This document shows, one piece after another, positions 19,108-27,893 of a DNA stretch of 64,000 bases. The notes beneath the pieces are model-generated. The model was not told where the DNA came from. It did not search any database and saw nothing but the letters and a program-made list of their open reading frames with translations. Each line of letters begins with the position of its first letter. Positions within the stretch are counted from its first letter, which is position 1. Source of the stretch: Pseudomonas lini (GTDB lineage Bacteria; Pseudomonadota; Gammaproteobacteria; Pseudomonadales; Pseudomonadaceae); NCBI RefSeq assembly GCF_001042905.1, contig NZ_JYLB01000003.1, positions 124,001-188,000 on the forward strand, read 5' to 3'. The position numbers and the translations under genes are program-made.

Positions 19108-19209
19108 GGTGGGCCTCTGTCTGGGTCGATGCCTGTCGAGCCAACAGGCGATGAACCGATAGTAGAGAGCCCCGCCTGCCAGACGAATGCGCCGTTGGCA
19201 GGGGGATTC

Positions 19210-19225
19210 TCGTTATTTGGTAGTA
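19210..19225 (-). promoter_or_regulatory. ped/exa box upstream of exaC
   Basis: TCGTTATTTGGTAGTA (plus strand), about 105 bases upstream of exaC. It matches the shared 16-bp palindrome best in the GGTAGTA half. Confidence 0.5.
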
Positions 19226-19252
19226 GGTTTGCCCATACGGAACAGGTGATCC

Positions 19253-19374
19253 TTGTGGCGAGGGGGCTTGCCCCCGTTCGGCTGCGCAGCAGTCGTAAAT
19301 CCGACCAACGCAGTGAGACAGGAGAAATATCGGGGCCGCTTCGCGACCCAACGGGGGCAAGCCCCCTCGCCACA
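19253..19374. repeat. Long inverted repeat (TGTGGCGAGGGGGCTTGCCCCC family)
   Basis: Outer arms TTGTGGCGAGGGGGCTTGCC and its complement enclose an inner segment with TTCGGCTGCGCAGCAGTCG and CGACCCAACGGG. The same family occurs at 53815-53946 and, as a right half only, at 55684-55765. Here it runs directly into a REP half (CCCGCTCCCACAGGG, 19380-19391), making a composite junction. Confidence 0.85.
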
Positions 19375-19415
19375 AAAGCCCGCTCCCACAGGGTTATGCG
19401 GTGGAATCAGGTTGA

Positions 19416-21191
19416 TCAGTGTTTGGCAACGAGATCTTTAGGCAGCTTGAACGTCCAGAGCATGCCGCCCTGGTTGAAGTCCTTGACGCGCTTGGCCACT
19501 TCGCCGCCCCACAGCGGTACCGCGCCGCCCCAGCCGGAGAGCACGGAGACGTATTGTTCGCCGTCCATTTCCCAGGTGATGGGCGAGCCGAGCACACCGG
19601 AACCGGTCTGGAACTCCCAGACTTTCTCGCCAGTCTTGGCATTGAACGCTTGCAGGAAACCTTCCGGCGTACCGGTGAACACCAGGTTGCCCTTGGTGGT
19701 CAGCACCCCGCCCCACAGCGGCGCGAAGTTCTTGTGGCGCCAGACTTCCTTGCCGGTTTTCGGGTCGATGGCGCGCAGCACGCCGATGTAGTCTTCGTTC
19801 AACGGTTTGATGGTGAAACCGGCGCCGAGGAACGCCGCGCCTTTCTTGTAGGCGATGCCTTCGTTCCAGATGTCCATGCCCCACTCGTTGGACGGCACAT
19901 AGAACAGGCCGGTGTCACGGTTGTAGGCCATCGGCATCCAGTTTTTCGCCCCGAGGAACGCTGGCGCGACGAACACCGAACTGCCTTTGGCCTCGGAGCC
20001 CGGCGCACCCGGACGGCTGGTTTCGTTGTAGATCGGCCGGCCGTTCTTATCCAGGCCGCTGGCCCAGGTGATCTTGTCCACGAACGGGAAGCCACGGATG
20101 AATTTGCCGTTGGTGCGATCGAGCACGTAGAAGAAACCGTTACGGTCAGCCGTGGCTGCGGCTTTGATTTCTTTGCCGCCTTCGTTGTAGTTGAACGACA
20201 CCAGTTCGTTCACGCCGTCATAGTCCCAACCGTCGTGGGGCGTGCTCTGGAAGTGCCATTTGATGGTGCCGTCATCCGGGTTCAGCGCCAGGCGCGACGA
20301 CGAGTAAAGGTTGTCGCCAGGACGCAGGTGCGAGTTCCACGGCGCCGGGTTGCCGGTGCCGAACAGCAGCAGATTGGTTTCCGGGTCGTAGTAGCCGCCC
20401 AGCCAAGGCGCAGCGCCGCCGGTTTTCCACAGATCGCCCGGCCAGGTCTTGCCCGCTTCGCCGCCGGAGATGCCGTTCTCCACAGCCTTGCCGTCCTTGT
20501 AGACATAACCCATGTGGCCTTCAACGGTCGGCCGGCTCCACAGCAGGCTGCCGTTTTTCGGGTCGTAGGCTTCGATCTTGCCCACCACCCCGAACTCGCC
20601 ACCGGCCACACCGGTGATCAGTTTGCCGTTGATGACCAACGGCGCGGCGCTGATGGAATAGCCTTCCTTGTGGTCGGCGACTTTCTTGCTCCAGACGACT
20701 TTACCGGTGTCCTTGTTCAGGGCCACGAGTTTGGCGTCGAGGGTGCCGAAAATCACCAGATCGCCGTACAGCGCTACACCACGGTTGATCACGTCGCAGC
20801 ACGGACGGATGTCATCGGGCAGGCGCGCGTCGTATTGCCAGAGCTTGCGACCGGTGCGCGCATCCACCGCGAACACCCGCGAGTAGGAGCCGGTCATGTA
20901 CATCACGCCGTCCTTGATCATCGGCTGTGCCTGCTGACCGCGCTGCTTTTCCCCGCCGAACGAAAAGGCCCAGACCGGGCGCAGATCCTTCACGTTGTCG
21001 ACATTGAGGGTGTCCAGCGGGCTGTAGCGCTGACCCTGGACGCCCAAGCCGTTGGTGACGACCTGCTCCGGGTTCTTCGGGTCCTGGAGAATATCTTGAT
21101 CGGAGACTGCGGCCAATGCCTGGCCAGACAACAGCATGGCACTGAGCAGCACGCTCAAGGCGAAGGGTTGGCGACGTGCGGGTTGGGTCAT
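19416..21191 (-). CDS. pedH: Lanthanide-type PQQ alcohol dehydrogenase (PedH/ExaF type)
   Basis: 591-residue periplasmic quinoprotein with a signal peptide (residues 1 to about 28, ending GQALAA) and an eight-bladed propeller of tryptophan-docking repeats. The vicinal disulfide pair C131-C132 (IRPCCDV) stacks over PQQ. The catalytic segment reads HDGWDYDG, with the base Asp323 followed two places on by Asp325. Family knowledge: this second Asp marks rare-earth-dependent enzymes (XoxF, PedH), whereas calcium enzymes have Ala or Ser there, as in WDFSG of ExaA. It oxidises short-chain and aromatic alcohols and passes electrons to cytochrome c550. A palindromic box lies about 107 bases upstream. 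Confidence 0.92.
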   Translation of the reverse strand: MTQPARRQPFALSVLLSAMLLSGQALAAVSDQDILQDPKNPEQVVTNGLGVQGQRYSPLDTLNVDNVKDLRPVWAFSFGGEKQRGQQAQPMIKDGVMYMTGSYSRVFAVDARTGRKLWQYDARLPDDIRPCCDVINRGVALYGDLVIFGTLDAKLVALNKDTGKVVWSKKVADHKEGYSISAAPLVINGKLITGVAGGEFGVVGKIEAYDPKNGSLLWSRPTVEGHMGYVYKDGKAVENGISGGEAGKTWPGDLWKTGGAAPWLGGYYDPETNLLLFGTGNPAPWNSHLRPGDNLYSSSRLALNPDDGTIKWHFQSTPHDGWDYDGVNELVSFNYNEGGKEIKAAATADRNGFFYVLDRTNGKFIRGFPFVDKITWASGLDKNGRPIYNETSRPGAPGSEAKGSSVFVAPAFLGAKNWMPMAYNRDTGLFYVPSNEWGMDIWNEGIAYKKGAAFLGAGFTIKPLNEDYIGVLRAIDPKTGKEVWRHKNFAPLWGGVLTTKGNLVFTGTPEGFLQAFNAKTGEKVWEFQTGSGVLGSPITWEMDGEQYVSVLSGWGGAVPLWGGEVAKRVKDFNQGGMLWTFKLPKDLVAKH

Positions 21192-21298
21192 GACGGCTAC
21201 CTCTGCGGTTTTTGTTATACCCGGGAAATTTTCCCGGTCTGGTGCAGATTCTTGGGCGCCGCCGCCCTTGCAACAATTGCCCGCAGTGCGGAGATTGC

Positions 21299-21314
21299 TA
21301 GTTCCTTAGTACCG
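21299..21314 (-). promoter_or_regulatory. ped/exa box upstream of pedH
   Basis: TAGTTCCTTAGTACCG (plus strand), about 107 bases from the pedH start. This is the same spacing as for exaC and the cytochrome gene. Confidence 0.55.
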
Positions 21315-21358
21315 GGTCGGAGGAGATGGACACCTGTTTTGTGATCGACACCGGTCCC

Positions 21359-21522
21359 TGTGGGAGCGGGCTTGCTCGCGAAGGCAGTGTGTCAGGCAAC
21401 ATCAATACTGAATGTGAATGCCTCTTCGCGAGCAAGCCCGCTCCCACAGGGGATCTTCGGTGTACACAACATCTGCGTTCACACCGCTCAAATGTGGGAG
21501 CGGGCTTGCTCGCGAAGGCGGT
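21359..21522. repeat. Cluster of three REP units
   Basis: Two inverted units at 21359-21450 plus a third, direct unit at 21491-21522. They fill the space between the metallohydrolase 3' end and the pedH promoter. Confidence 0.9.
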
Positions 21523-21535
21523 GTGTCAGGCAATA

Positions 21536-22471
21536 TCAGTGCTGGCCGGAATCCACCCGCCTCATCTGCCCCCGTTCGTAACGCGGGTACAAATGGCTGA
21601 CGCTGCGAATCAGTTCATAGCGGCTCAAGCTGATCCCGGTGAAACGCTCGGGGATGGGGCTGCGGATCATCTCGGCCATGTCGCTGCCATGGGCCGCGCC
21701 ATCGCGCATCAGCTGGTCCAGCCAAGTGAGGTAATCGCGCATCTGCTCGAACGGTTTTGTATCCGTGGCCACCGGCCCATGGCCGGGGACGATCAGCGTC
21801 CATGGCAAACCCTGCAGGGTCGCGATGTCCGCCAGCCACACCGGCAGCCCCGGGCTGTTGGGCGTGGACAGGGCGCGTTGATAAAACACCAGGTCCCCGG
21901 CAAACAACACGCCGGTTTTCTGGTCGAGAATAGCCAGATCCGCGCCGGTGTGCCCACCCAGACTCAGTAGACGCAAATCGTGATTCCCAAAACTTTTCAC
22001 GCCTGGCATCAGCGTCTGCGTCGGCAACACCACCTCGGTGCCGCGCATCCAGTCGCCCACCAGCCGATACATGTTCTCGGCCATGGCATCACCCTGTTGA
22101 TGCAACAACTCGGTGGTACCGGCCAAAGCGCCGATCGGCACGTCGGTGAAAGCCTGGTTACCCAACACATGGTCGGGATGGTGATGGGTCAGCAACACCT
22201 GAATCACCGGTTTATCGGTGGTCGCCGCAATCGCTTTGCGCAGGGCTTCGCCATAGCGTTTCGACGGCCCGGTGTCGATGACCACCACGCCCTGCTCGGT
22301 GACGATGAAGGCGGTGTTGACGATGTTGCCGCCGTTGCTCTTGGCGAAGTTGTCGGTGCTGCCTTCCAGCAACCAGGTGTTTTCGGCAATCTGCCGGGGC
22401 TTGAGTGCGTAATCGGGATCGGCCAGGGCCGGCAGGCTCAGACTGATGAACAACAGCAGCATCCAGCGCAT
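21536..22471 (-). CDS. Quinoprotein relay system zinc metallohydrolase
   Basis: About 311-residue secreted metallo-beta-lactamase-fold protein with a short signal peptide (LLLFISLSLPALA). The zinc motif is THHHPDHV, with later ligands in LGGHTGADL, FAGDLVF and PGHGP. This family travels with PQQ dehydrogenases and the SoxYZ-like carrier next door; its reaction is not established. The ATG at 22471, six bases after GGAG, is preferred to the GTG at 22474. It sits 15 bases after the SoxYZ-like gene in a four-gene operon headed by the cytochrome. Confidence 0.87.
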   Translation of the reverse strand: MRWMLLLFISLSLPALADPDYALKPRQIAENTWLLEGSTDNFAKSNGGNIVNTAFIVTEQGVVVIDTGPSKRYGEALRKAIAATTDKPVIQVLLTHHHPDHVLGNQAFTDVPIGALAGTTELLHQQGDAMAENMYRLVGDWMRGTEVVLPTQTLMPGVKSFGNHDLRLLSLGGHTGADLAILDQKTGVLFAGDLVFYQRALSTPNSPGLPVWLADIATLQGLPWTLIVPGHGPVATDTKPFEQMRDYLTWLDQLMRDGAAHGSDMAEMIRSPIPERFTGISLSRYELIRSVSHLYPRYERGQMRRVDSGQH

Positions 22472-22486
22472 CACTCGCTCCTTGGG

Positions 22487-23236
22487 TCAGGGAATGGCCG
22501 CATCGAATTGATTGCCGCTGTTGTCGCGCAGCACCAGACGCGTCTGCCCTGCTCCTTCGATATCGAAGGCCAAATTGGGGTTTTCGCTGACCGCCGGGAA
22601 CAACTCCAGACGCGCCAGCAGTTGATCGTTTTGATCGCGCAGCTCTGCGTGATTGATGAAGAATTCCGGGATACCGCTGACCATGCCGTTGTCCATCGGA
22701 TGCGCCACCTGCAAACGCACGCGACTGAACTCACCACGGGGATAGCGACCACCGAACACCTCGCCGATGCGTTCCTCCCAACCCGGCTGGGTGCGCACCA
22801 CACTCGGCGCCGTGCAACCGCCGCCCGCCGCATCGATCAGGGTCGAGCCGACATGCCACAGCCCATCGCGGGTCAATACCGCCGCACGTAATGGCGTGGC
22901 CTGTTCAACGCGGATGCGGATCGACAGCCACGGCAGCACTCCGGTCAAGGGTTCGAAGTCGACGATTTTCGGCAGAGGATTGAGTTCGGCCCAGGCGAGG
23001 ATTCGCACCACTTCACCCTTGAACGCCCGGGCGTCAATTTCCAGCGGTACTTGTCGGGCGTCTTCGGCAAATGGCGGCGCGAGTAACTTGACCCGCTCGT
23101 CGAACACGAACGGTGCATCGCCCAACATCTGCTTGTGATAGAACGCCCACATCACCGACGGCACCGGATCGACATCCGCCGCGTTCGCGACCAGGGGCAA
23201 CCAGCAGGCCAACAGACAACTCGCTCGCCAGTTCAC
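22487..23236 (-). CDS. Quinoprotein dehydrogenase-associated SoxYZ-like carrier
   Basis: 249-residue exported protein with a signal peptide (residues 1-19). Its first half resembles SoxY and its second half SoxZ, the sulfur-compound carrier fold. A GGGC motif stands near residue 141 (AAGGGCTAPSV), where SoxY carries its substrate cysteine, so a covalent carrier role is plausible but unproven. The GTG start overlaps the stop of the binding-protein gene (TAGTG). Confidence 0.85.
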   Translation of the reverse strand: MNWRASCLLACWLPLVANAADVDPVPSVMWAFYHKQMLGDAPFVFDERVKLLAPPFAEDARQVPLEIDARAFKGEVVRILAWAELNPLPKIVDFEPLTGVLPWLSIRIRVEQATPLRAAVLTRDGLWHVGSTLIDAAGGGCTAPSVVRTQPGWEERIGEVFGGRYPRGEFSRVRLQVAHPMDNGMVSGIPEFFINHAELRDQNDQLLARLELFPAVSENPNLAFDIEGAGQTRLVLRDNSGNQFDAAIP

Positions 23237-24111
23237 TATTGATACATCTCGGGTACGTCATACCGCAGGCCGTAATGGGCATAAATGGCTTTCACCGAGC
23301 CCTCGCGAATCAAGGTCTCCAACGCCTCTTCCACGGCGTAAGCCAGTTGCCGGTTGCTTTCATGCACCGCCATGCCGATCTCCCAGAGCTGCTTGCCCAT
23401 GTTCGGGTAGGCGTTTTCCGCCAGGGCCACTTGCGGGTCGGCGGCCTGGTGGACTTGCCAGTCGATCTCGCCGCGCATGGCCATCACCGCGTCGACTTCA
23501 CCGGCCTTCATTGCGGCAAACGCCTGGGGTACGCCCGGGTAATGGTGGGTCTTGGCGGCGAGCATGCCGTTGAACACCGAGGTCAGGTAAAACGACGGCA
23601 CGCTGTCGACTTCGACGCCGATCGGGTGTTGCTGGAACACTGCGACGCTGGCCACCGAGTCCAGCCGACGACGGTCGTAAGCGACTTGCCATTGTTCGGT
23701 CTGGTACGGCCCGAACATCACCACATGGCCGTTTTCCAGCTCACCCAGTTCATTGCGTTTCTGTGAGTAATCGCGATCGTACGGCACGCGCATCATCAGG
23801 TCGGCCAGTTGCTGATTGTGCAGCTGACTGGCCCGCCAGATGTAATCGCGCAGGTCGTCGTCGAGCTTTTCCCCGGCGGGTGCCCAAATCAGTTTCAGGC
23901 GTACTCCCATGGCCTTGGCCAAGGCCTGGGCGAGTTCGACATCGACCCCGCGAGCCTCGCCAGCGTCTTCAAAGCTGTAGGGCGCGAAGTCCTTGTACAC
24001 CGCGACTTTCAGCTCGGCGGCGGCGATCATTTCGTCATAGGTACGGACCTGCGCCTGCGCTGTCTGGCAACACAGCCACACAGCGCCGATCAACACCGCG
24101 AGCAAACGCAT
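23236..24111 (-). CDS. PQQ-dehydrogenase-associated periplasmic binding protein
   Basis: 291-residue exported protein with a signal peptide (residues 1-20) and the solute-binding type 3 fold, including ELKVAVYKDFAPYSF, GVDVELAQALAKAMGV and MRVPYDRDYSQKR. Homologues occur beside PQQ alcohol or methanol dehydrogenases (MxaJ/XoxJ-like, PedG position). For XoxJ-type proteins a role in maturing the apo-dehydrogenase has been proposed. No importer permease is encoded nearby, which favours that over transport. Three bases separate it from the cytochrome gene. Confidence 0.88.
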   Translation of the reverse strand: MRLLAVLIGAVWLCCQTAQAQVRTYDEMIAAAELKVAVYKDFAPYSFEDAGEARGVDVELAQALAKAMGVRLKLIWAPAGEKLDDDLRDYIWRASQLHNQQLADLMMRVPYDRDYSQKRNELGELENGHVVMFGPYQTEQWQVAYDRRRLDSVASVAVFQQHPIGVEVDSVPSFYLTSVFNGMLAAKTHHYPGVPQAFAAMKAGEVDAVMAMRGEIDWQVHQAADPQVALAENAYPNMGKQLWEIGMAVHESNRQLAYAVEEALETLIREGSVKAIYAHYGLRYDVPEMYQ

Positions 24112-24114
24112 GGG

Positions 24115-24576
24115 TCACTCCTCGACGTGCACGCTGTCCAGGTAGGTGCGCACCGCCCACAAGGCTTCCTGGCTCAGGTAGTCGGCCATTTTCGGCATGT
24201 ACACCCGGCCGTCACGCACGGCGCCATGGCGCACGCGTTCGACGAACCACTCATCACCGGCCTCGCCGACGTCGAGCATGCGCAAGTCGGGCGCGATGCC
24301 GCCGGACTTGGCTTCCAGGCCATGACAGGCCGCGCAGTTCTGGTTGTAGGCCGAAGAGCCGATTTGCACGGCTTTATCGCGTTCCGGAGAGGAACGGTAT
24401 GGGTTCGCCGCCGCCCAACCATCGGCATCGACCTGCACACCGGCATCCTTGATCGGGGTCAGTCCCTGGGTTTCGACGGCTTGGGGTACCACGTTGCCAT
24501 GGGCCCAGACGGAACCTGCGTTGATGAAACCGGCCAGCAGTCCGGCAACGAGCAAGGCGTTGCGTTTTGTTGTCAT
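24115..24576 (-). CDS. pedF: Cytochrome c550 (ExaB/PedF type)
   Basis: 153-residue periplasmic class I cytochrome with a signal peptide (residues 1-26, ending VWAHG) and a haem motif CAACH at C81-C84-H85. A distal Met ligand lies in RVYMPKMADYL. It is the natural electron acceptor of the quinoprotein dehydrogenase. In the P. putida ped cluster the calcium-type enzyme PedE is its upstream neighbour; here no dehydrogenase gene is found on that side. Confidence 0.93.
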   Translation of the reverse strand: MTTKRNALLVAGLLAGFINAGSVWAHGNVVPQAVETQGLTPIKDAGVQVDADGWAAANPYRSSPERDKAVQIGSSAYNQNCAACHGLEAKSGGIAPDLRMLDVGEAGDEWFVERVRHGAVRDGRVYMPKMADYLSQEALWAVRTYLDSVHVEE

Positions 24577-24679
24577 TGTTCTGCCCTCAAGATTGCACGC
24601 AAAACCTCTTTGAAGAGGCTATGGCACCCATCTTAGGAACGGCTTTGCGCCAACCCCATGCTGCTTTGGTGGCCGCGGC

Positions 24680-24808
24680 CTACTCCCTTGGTAGTAGGGC
24701 TTGTGGCGCAGGCCCGACCAATACGGGTCGGGCGCCGTGAAGCTTGTCGACGCCGATCAGGGTCAGGATCAGCAAAAACGGCAGGAGCAGTGCTTTGAGA
24801 ATTCGCAT
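24680..24808 (-). CDS. 42-residue membrane-anchored peptide of the alcohol cluster
   Basis: A small gene not recognised by name. The ATG at 24808 has a strong ribosome site (GGGGGGAG, seven bases upstream). The peptide opens MRILKALLLPFLLILTLIGV, one hydrophobic stretch after two basic residues, and ends in a short Pro-rich tail. It fits a single-pass membrane peptide or uncleaved signal. Its last codons and stop overlap the palindromic box at 24681-24696 that would serve the cytochrome gene. It precedes pedF on the same strand. Confidence 0.55.
   Translation of the reverse strand: MRILKALLLPFLLILTLIGVDKLHGARPVLVGPAPQALLPRE
24681..24696 (-). promoter_or_regulatory. ped/exa box upstream of the cytochrome operon
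   Basis: TACTCCCTTGGTAGTA, a near-perfect palindrome about 105 bases upstream of the cytochrome start. It is among the best copies of the shared motif. Confidence 0.55.
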
Positions 24809-24875
24809 GGTCAATCTCCCCCCTTGAGTGATGGCCGTTGTAACCCATGCTAAAACCGCGCCGTCCGGGGTGAGT

Positions 24876-24891
24876 TACTACCTTGGTACTG
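24876..24891. promoter_or_regulatory. ped/exa box in the divergent promoter region
   Basis: TACTACCTTGGTACTG between the 42-residue gene (68 bases away, minus strand) and the 394-residue binding-protein gene (77 bases away, plus strand). Confidence 0.55.
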
Positions 24892-24968
24892 GCCCATCGG
24901 TACTTTCTGCATATTTCCCCGCCCGCCCAGGGTTCCTATGCTGACGCTACCTGTGATGGAGTGCCTTT

Positions 24969-26153
24969 ATGCGCCAGCTCGCCCCTTATGCCTTGGTCTA
25001 CTTGCTGGCGATTGCCTGCGCCGCCGGGGTGGCGACCCAGGTTCAGGCGGCCGATGCGCCGCTGCAGGTGCAGATCGGCTACCTCGGTTATCGCCCCGAT
25101 CCTGGGCCATTGCTGTCGAATGTTATTCCCGAACCGACCGATGCCGGCCTGCGCGGCGCCGAACTGGCGATCACCGACAGCAACAGTACCGGGCGCTTTC
25201 TCAATCACAGCTACAGCCTGGTCAGCGCCAGCGTCGACAATCCGGATGCGCTGATTGAAGCGGCCAAAACCCAACATGAACAGGGCCTGCGCCTGTTTGT
25301 GGTGAATGCACCGGTGGAAACCCTGCGCCGACTCAGCGCCGTGCTACCCGACAGCCTGCTGTTCAATGCCGGCAGCCCCGATGACAGCCTGCGCAGCACC
25401 GATTGCTTGCCGAACGTGCTGCACAGCCTGCCAAGCCGCGCGATGCTGGCCGATGCGTTGGCGCAATTTCTGGTGCTGCGTAAATGGCAACGGGCACTGC
25501 TGATCGTCGGCCCGACCGCCGACGATCAAGCCTATGCCGCCGCCCTGCGTCGCGCGGCCAAGCGCTTCGGCCTGCAACTGGTGGCGGAGAAAGCCTGGAG
25601 TTTTGATAACGACCAGCGCCGCAGCGCCCAGGCCGACATGCCGCTGTTCACCCAGACCGCCGAGTACGACGTGGTGCTGGTGGGCGATGAACGCGGTGAC
25701 TTCGGCGAGTACGTGCCCTACCAGACCTGGTATCCACGGCCGGTCGCCGGCACCCAGGGCCTGACGCCGGTGGGTTGGCACAAGACCGTGGAAACCTACG
25801 GCGCCGCGCAGTTGCAGAAACGCTTTGAAGCCCTGGCCGGGCGCTGGATGAACGACCGGGATTTTGCCGCCTGGATGGCCGTACGCAGCATCGCCAGTGC
25901 GGTGGGCAAACTGCGTCAGGCCGATGCCATGGCGATTCGTACGCTTGCAATCAGCGATCAATTGCCGCTGGACGGCTTCAAGGGTCGCAAGCTCAGTTAT
26001 CGGCCGTGGAACGGTCAGTTGCGCCAGCCGATCCCCATCGTGCAACCCCGGGCGCTGGTCAGCACCTCGCCGCAAGACGGCTTCCTGCACCCCGTCACCG
26101 AAATGGACAGCCTGGGTTACGACAAAGCCGAGGTCAGCTGCCGCTTTCTCTGA
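24969..26153 (+). CDS. PQQ-catabolism-associated ABC substrate-binding-like protein
   Basis: 394-residue exported protein with a signal peptide (residues 1-27, ending VQAADA) and the type 1 periplasmic-binding fold related to branched-chain amino acid receptors. It belongs to the family found beside the beta-propeller and ABC-2 genes in PQQ-alcohol clusters, and the next three genes are exactly those. No matching importer is present. It may sense or present a ligand, or take part in assembly; function unproven. A palindromic box lies about 77 bases upstream. Confidence 0.87.
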   Translation: MRQLAPYALVYLLAIACAAGVATQVQAADAPLQVQIGYLGYRPDPGPLLSNVIPEPTDAGLRGAELAITDSNSTGRFLNHSYSLVSASVDNPDALIEAAKTQHEQGLRLFVVNAPVETLRRLSAVLPDSLLFNAGSPDDSLRSTDCLPNVLHSLPSRAMLADALAQFLVLRKWQRALLIVGPTADDQAYAAALRRAAKRFGLQLVAEKAWSFDNDQRRSAQADMPLFTQTAEYDVVLVGDERGDFGEYVPYQTWYPRPVAGTQGLTPVGWHKTVETYGAAQLQKRFEALAGRWMNDRDFAAWMAVRSIASAVGKLRQADAMAIRTLAISDQLPLDGFKGRKLSYRPWNGQLRQPIPIVQPRALVSTSPQDGFLHPVTEMDSLGYDKAEVSCRFL

Positions 26154-26160
26154 TCCTTTT

Positions 26161-26187
26161 TTTCACGACAACAACAACAATAAGGAA
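26161..26187 (+). promoter_or_regulatory. A-rich leader before the beta-propeller gene
   Basis: ACGACAACAACAACAATAAGGAA, a CA-motif-like run that contains the ribosome site (TAAGGA). It resembles Crc/Hfq-controlled leaders. Confidence 0.45.
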
Positions 26188-26193
26188 TCTGCC

Positions 26194-27153
26194 ATGCGCC
26201 GCACCCTGCTTTCCTGCGCCCTGCTGCTCGCCGCCGGGCACGCCGCTGCCAGCACCGCCTGGGTCTCCAACGAAAAGGACAACAGCCTGAGCCTGATCGA
26301 CATGCAGACCCTGAAAGTCACCGACACCCTGCCCGTCGGCCAGCGCCCGCGCGGCCTGTTGCTGTCCCACGACAATAAGCTGCTGTACATCTGCGCCAGT
26401 GATTCGGACCGGGTCCAGGTGATGGACGTCGCCACGCGCAAGATCATCAAGGAACTGCCGTCGGGCAAAGACCCTGAGCAATTCGCCCTGCACCCGAATA
26501 ATCGCTGGCTGTACGTCTCCAACGAGGACGATGCACTGGTGACGGTGATCGACACCGAAACCTCCAAGGTGCTGGGGCAAATCAGCGTCGGCGTCGAACC
26601 CGAAGGCATGGCCGTCAGCCCCGACGGCAAGTGGGCGGTGAACACCAGTGAAACCACCAACATGCTGCACTGGATCGATACCAGCACCCAGACCCTGGCC
26701 GACAACACCCTGGTCGATCAGCGGCCGCGTTTCGTCGAATTCAATCCCGATGGCTCGCAGCTCTGGGCCTCGGCGGAAATCGGCGGCACGGTGACGATTC
26801 TCGACGTCGCCAGCCGCAAGACCCTCAAGACCCTGACCTTCCAGATCAAAGGCGTGCACCCGGACAAAGTCCAGCCGGTGGGGATCAAACTCAGCGCCGA
26901 CGGCAAGTACGGTTTCGTCGCGCTCGGCCCGGCCAATCATGTGGCGGTGATCGACGCCAAGACCTTCGAGATTGTTGATTACCTGCTGGTGGGCCGGCGC
27001 GTCTGGCAGATGTCGTTCACCCCGGATCAACGGCAATTACTGGCCACTAATGGCGTCAGTGGCGATGTGTCGGTAATCGATGTCGACAGCCTCAAGGTCA
27101 CTAAATCGGTGAAGGTCGGGCGCTATCCGTGGGGCGTGGTGGTAACGCCATGA
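26194..27153 (+). CDS. PQQ-catabolism-associated YVTN beta-propeller protein
   Basis: 319-residue exported seven-bladed propeller. Signal peptide (residues 1-19, ending HAAA), then repeats of the pattern ..V.VID..T..V...I.VG..P.G.A.SPDGK. The family is restricted to PQQ-alcohol clusters and its role is unknown. It overlaps the ABC ATPase gene by four bases (ATGA), so its product and the exporter are made together. Confidence 0.9.
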   Translation: MRRTLLSCALLLAAGHAAASTAWVSNEKDNSLSLIDMQTLKVTDTLPVGQRPRGLLLSHDNKLLYICASDSDRVQVMDVATRKIIKELPSGKDPEQFALHPNNRWLYVSNEDDALVTVIDTETSKVLGQISVGVEPEGMAVSPDGKWAVNTSETTNMLHWIDTSTQTLADNTLVDQRPRFVEFNPDGSQLWASAEIGGTVTILDVASRKTLKTLTFQIKGVHPDKVQPVGIKLSADGKYGFVALGPANHVAVIDAKTFEIVDYLLVGRRVWQMSFTPDQRQLLATNGVSGDVSVIDVDSLKVTKSVKVGRYPWGVVVTP

Positions 27154-27893
27154 ACGCCCTTGAAGTCAGCGACCTGAGTTTCGCTTACGGCCAGCGGGAG
27201 GCCTTGCGTCAGGTGAGTTTCAGCCTGGCACCGGGACGTTTTGCGGCGCTGCTGGGACCGAACGGCGCGGGCAAGTCGACGCTGATCGCCCTGCTCACCC
27301 GCCTTTATGATGTGCAGCGCGGTGATATTCGGGTCGGTGGCTGTTCGTTGCGCAACGCGGCACGCCCGGCGTTGAAGCAGTTGGGTGTGGTGTTTCAGCA
27401 AAGCACTTTGGATCTGGACCTTAGCGTCGAGCAAAACCTGCGTTATCACGCCGCGCTGCATGGCTTGTCTCGACGCCAGACCGGGCTGCGGGTCGACGCC
27501 GAACTGGCGCGTCAGGCGCTGACCGAACGCCGTCGCGAACGGGTGCGCGAACTCAATGGCGGGCATCGTCGGCGGGTGGAAATCGCCCGTGCGTTGTTGC
27601 ACGAGCCAAGCTTGCTGCTGCTTGACGAGGCGAGTGTCGGCCTTGATCCGGCCAGTCGCCTGGCGCTCAACCAACACATCCGCAGCCTGTGCCGCGAGCA
27701 CACCATCAGCGTGCTCTGGACCACTCATTTGCTGGATGAAGTGCAACCCAGCGACGACTTGCTGATCCTGCATCAAGGCCGTTTGGTGGCCAGTGGACAG
27801 GCAGACGCGTTGAGCCTGGAACATGGCGGTGACCTCGGTTCGGCCTTCGCTCGCCTGACCACTTCGGTCTCTTCAGGGGCAGTCGTCCAATGA
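27150..27893 (+). CDS. ABC transporter ATP-binding protein
   Basis: 247-residue ATPase with Walker A GPNGAGKST (about residue 40), Q-loop FQQSTLD, signature LNGGHRRRVEIARAL, Walker B LLLLDEAS and a switch His in TTHLLDEV. The signature is LNGGH instead of the usual LSGGQ, and the DEA after Walker B is also slightly unusual. ATG at 27150 overlaps the previous stop. It pairs with the ABC-2 permease that follows. The substrate is unknown; export of a lipid-like or small molecule is typical of the class. Confidence 0.92.
   Translation: MNALEVSDLSFAYGQREALRQVSFSLAPGRFAALLGPNGAGKSTLIALLTRLYDVQRGDIRVGGCSLRNAARPALKQLGVVFQQSTLDLDLSVEQNLRYHAALHGLSRRQTGLRVDAELARQALTERRRERVRELNGGHRRRVEIARALLHEPSLLLLDEASVGLDPASRLALNQHIRSLCREHTISVLWTTHLLDEVQPSDDLLILHQGRLVASGQADALSLEHGGDLGSAFARLTTSVSSGAVVQ

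Noticed and set aside
19419..21344. 641-residue plus-strand frame antisense to pedH
   Set aside because: Shadow of the quinoprotein dehydrogenase; low-complexity, His/Val/Ala-rich translation without any domain.
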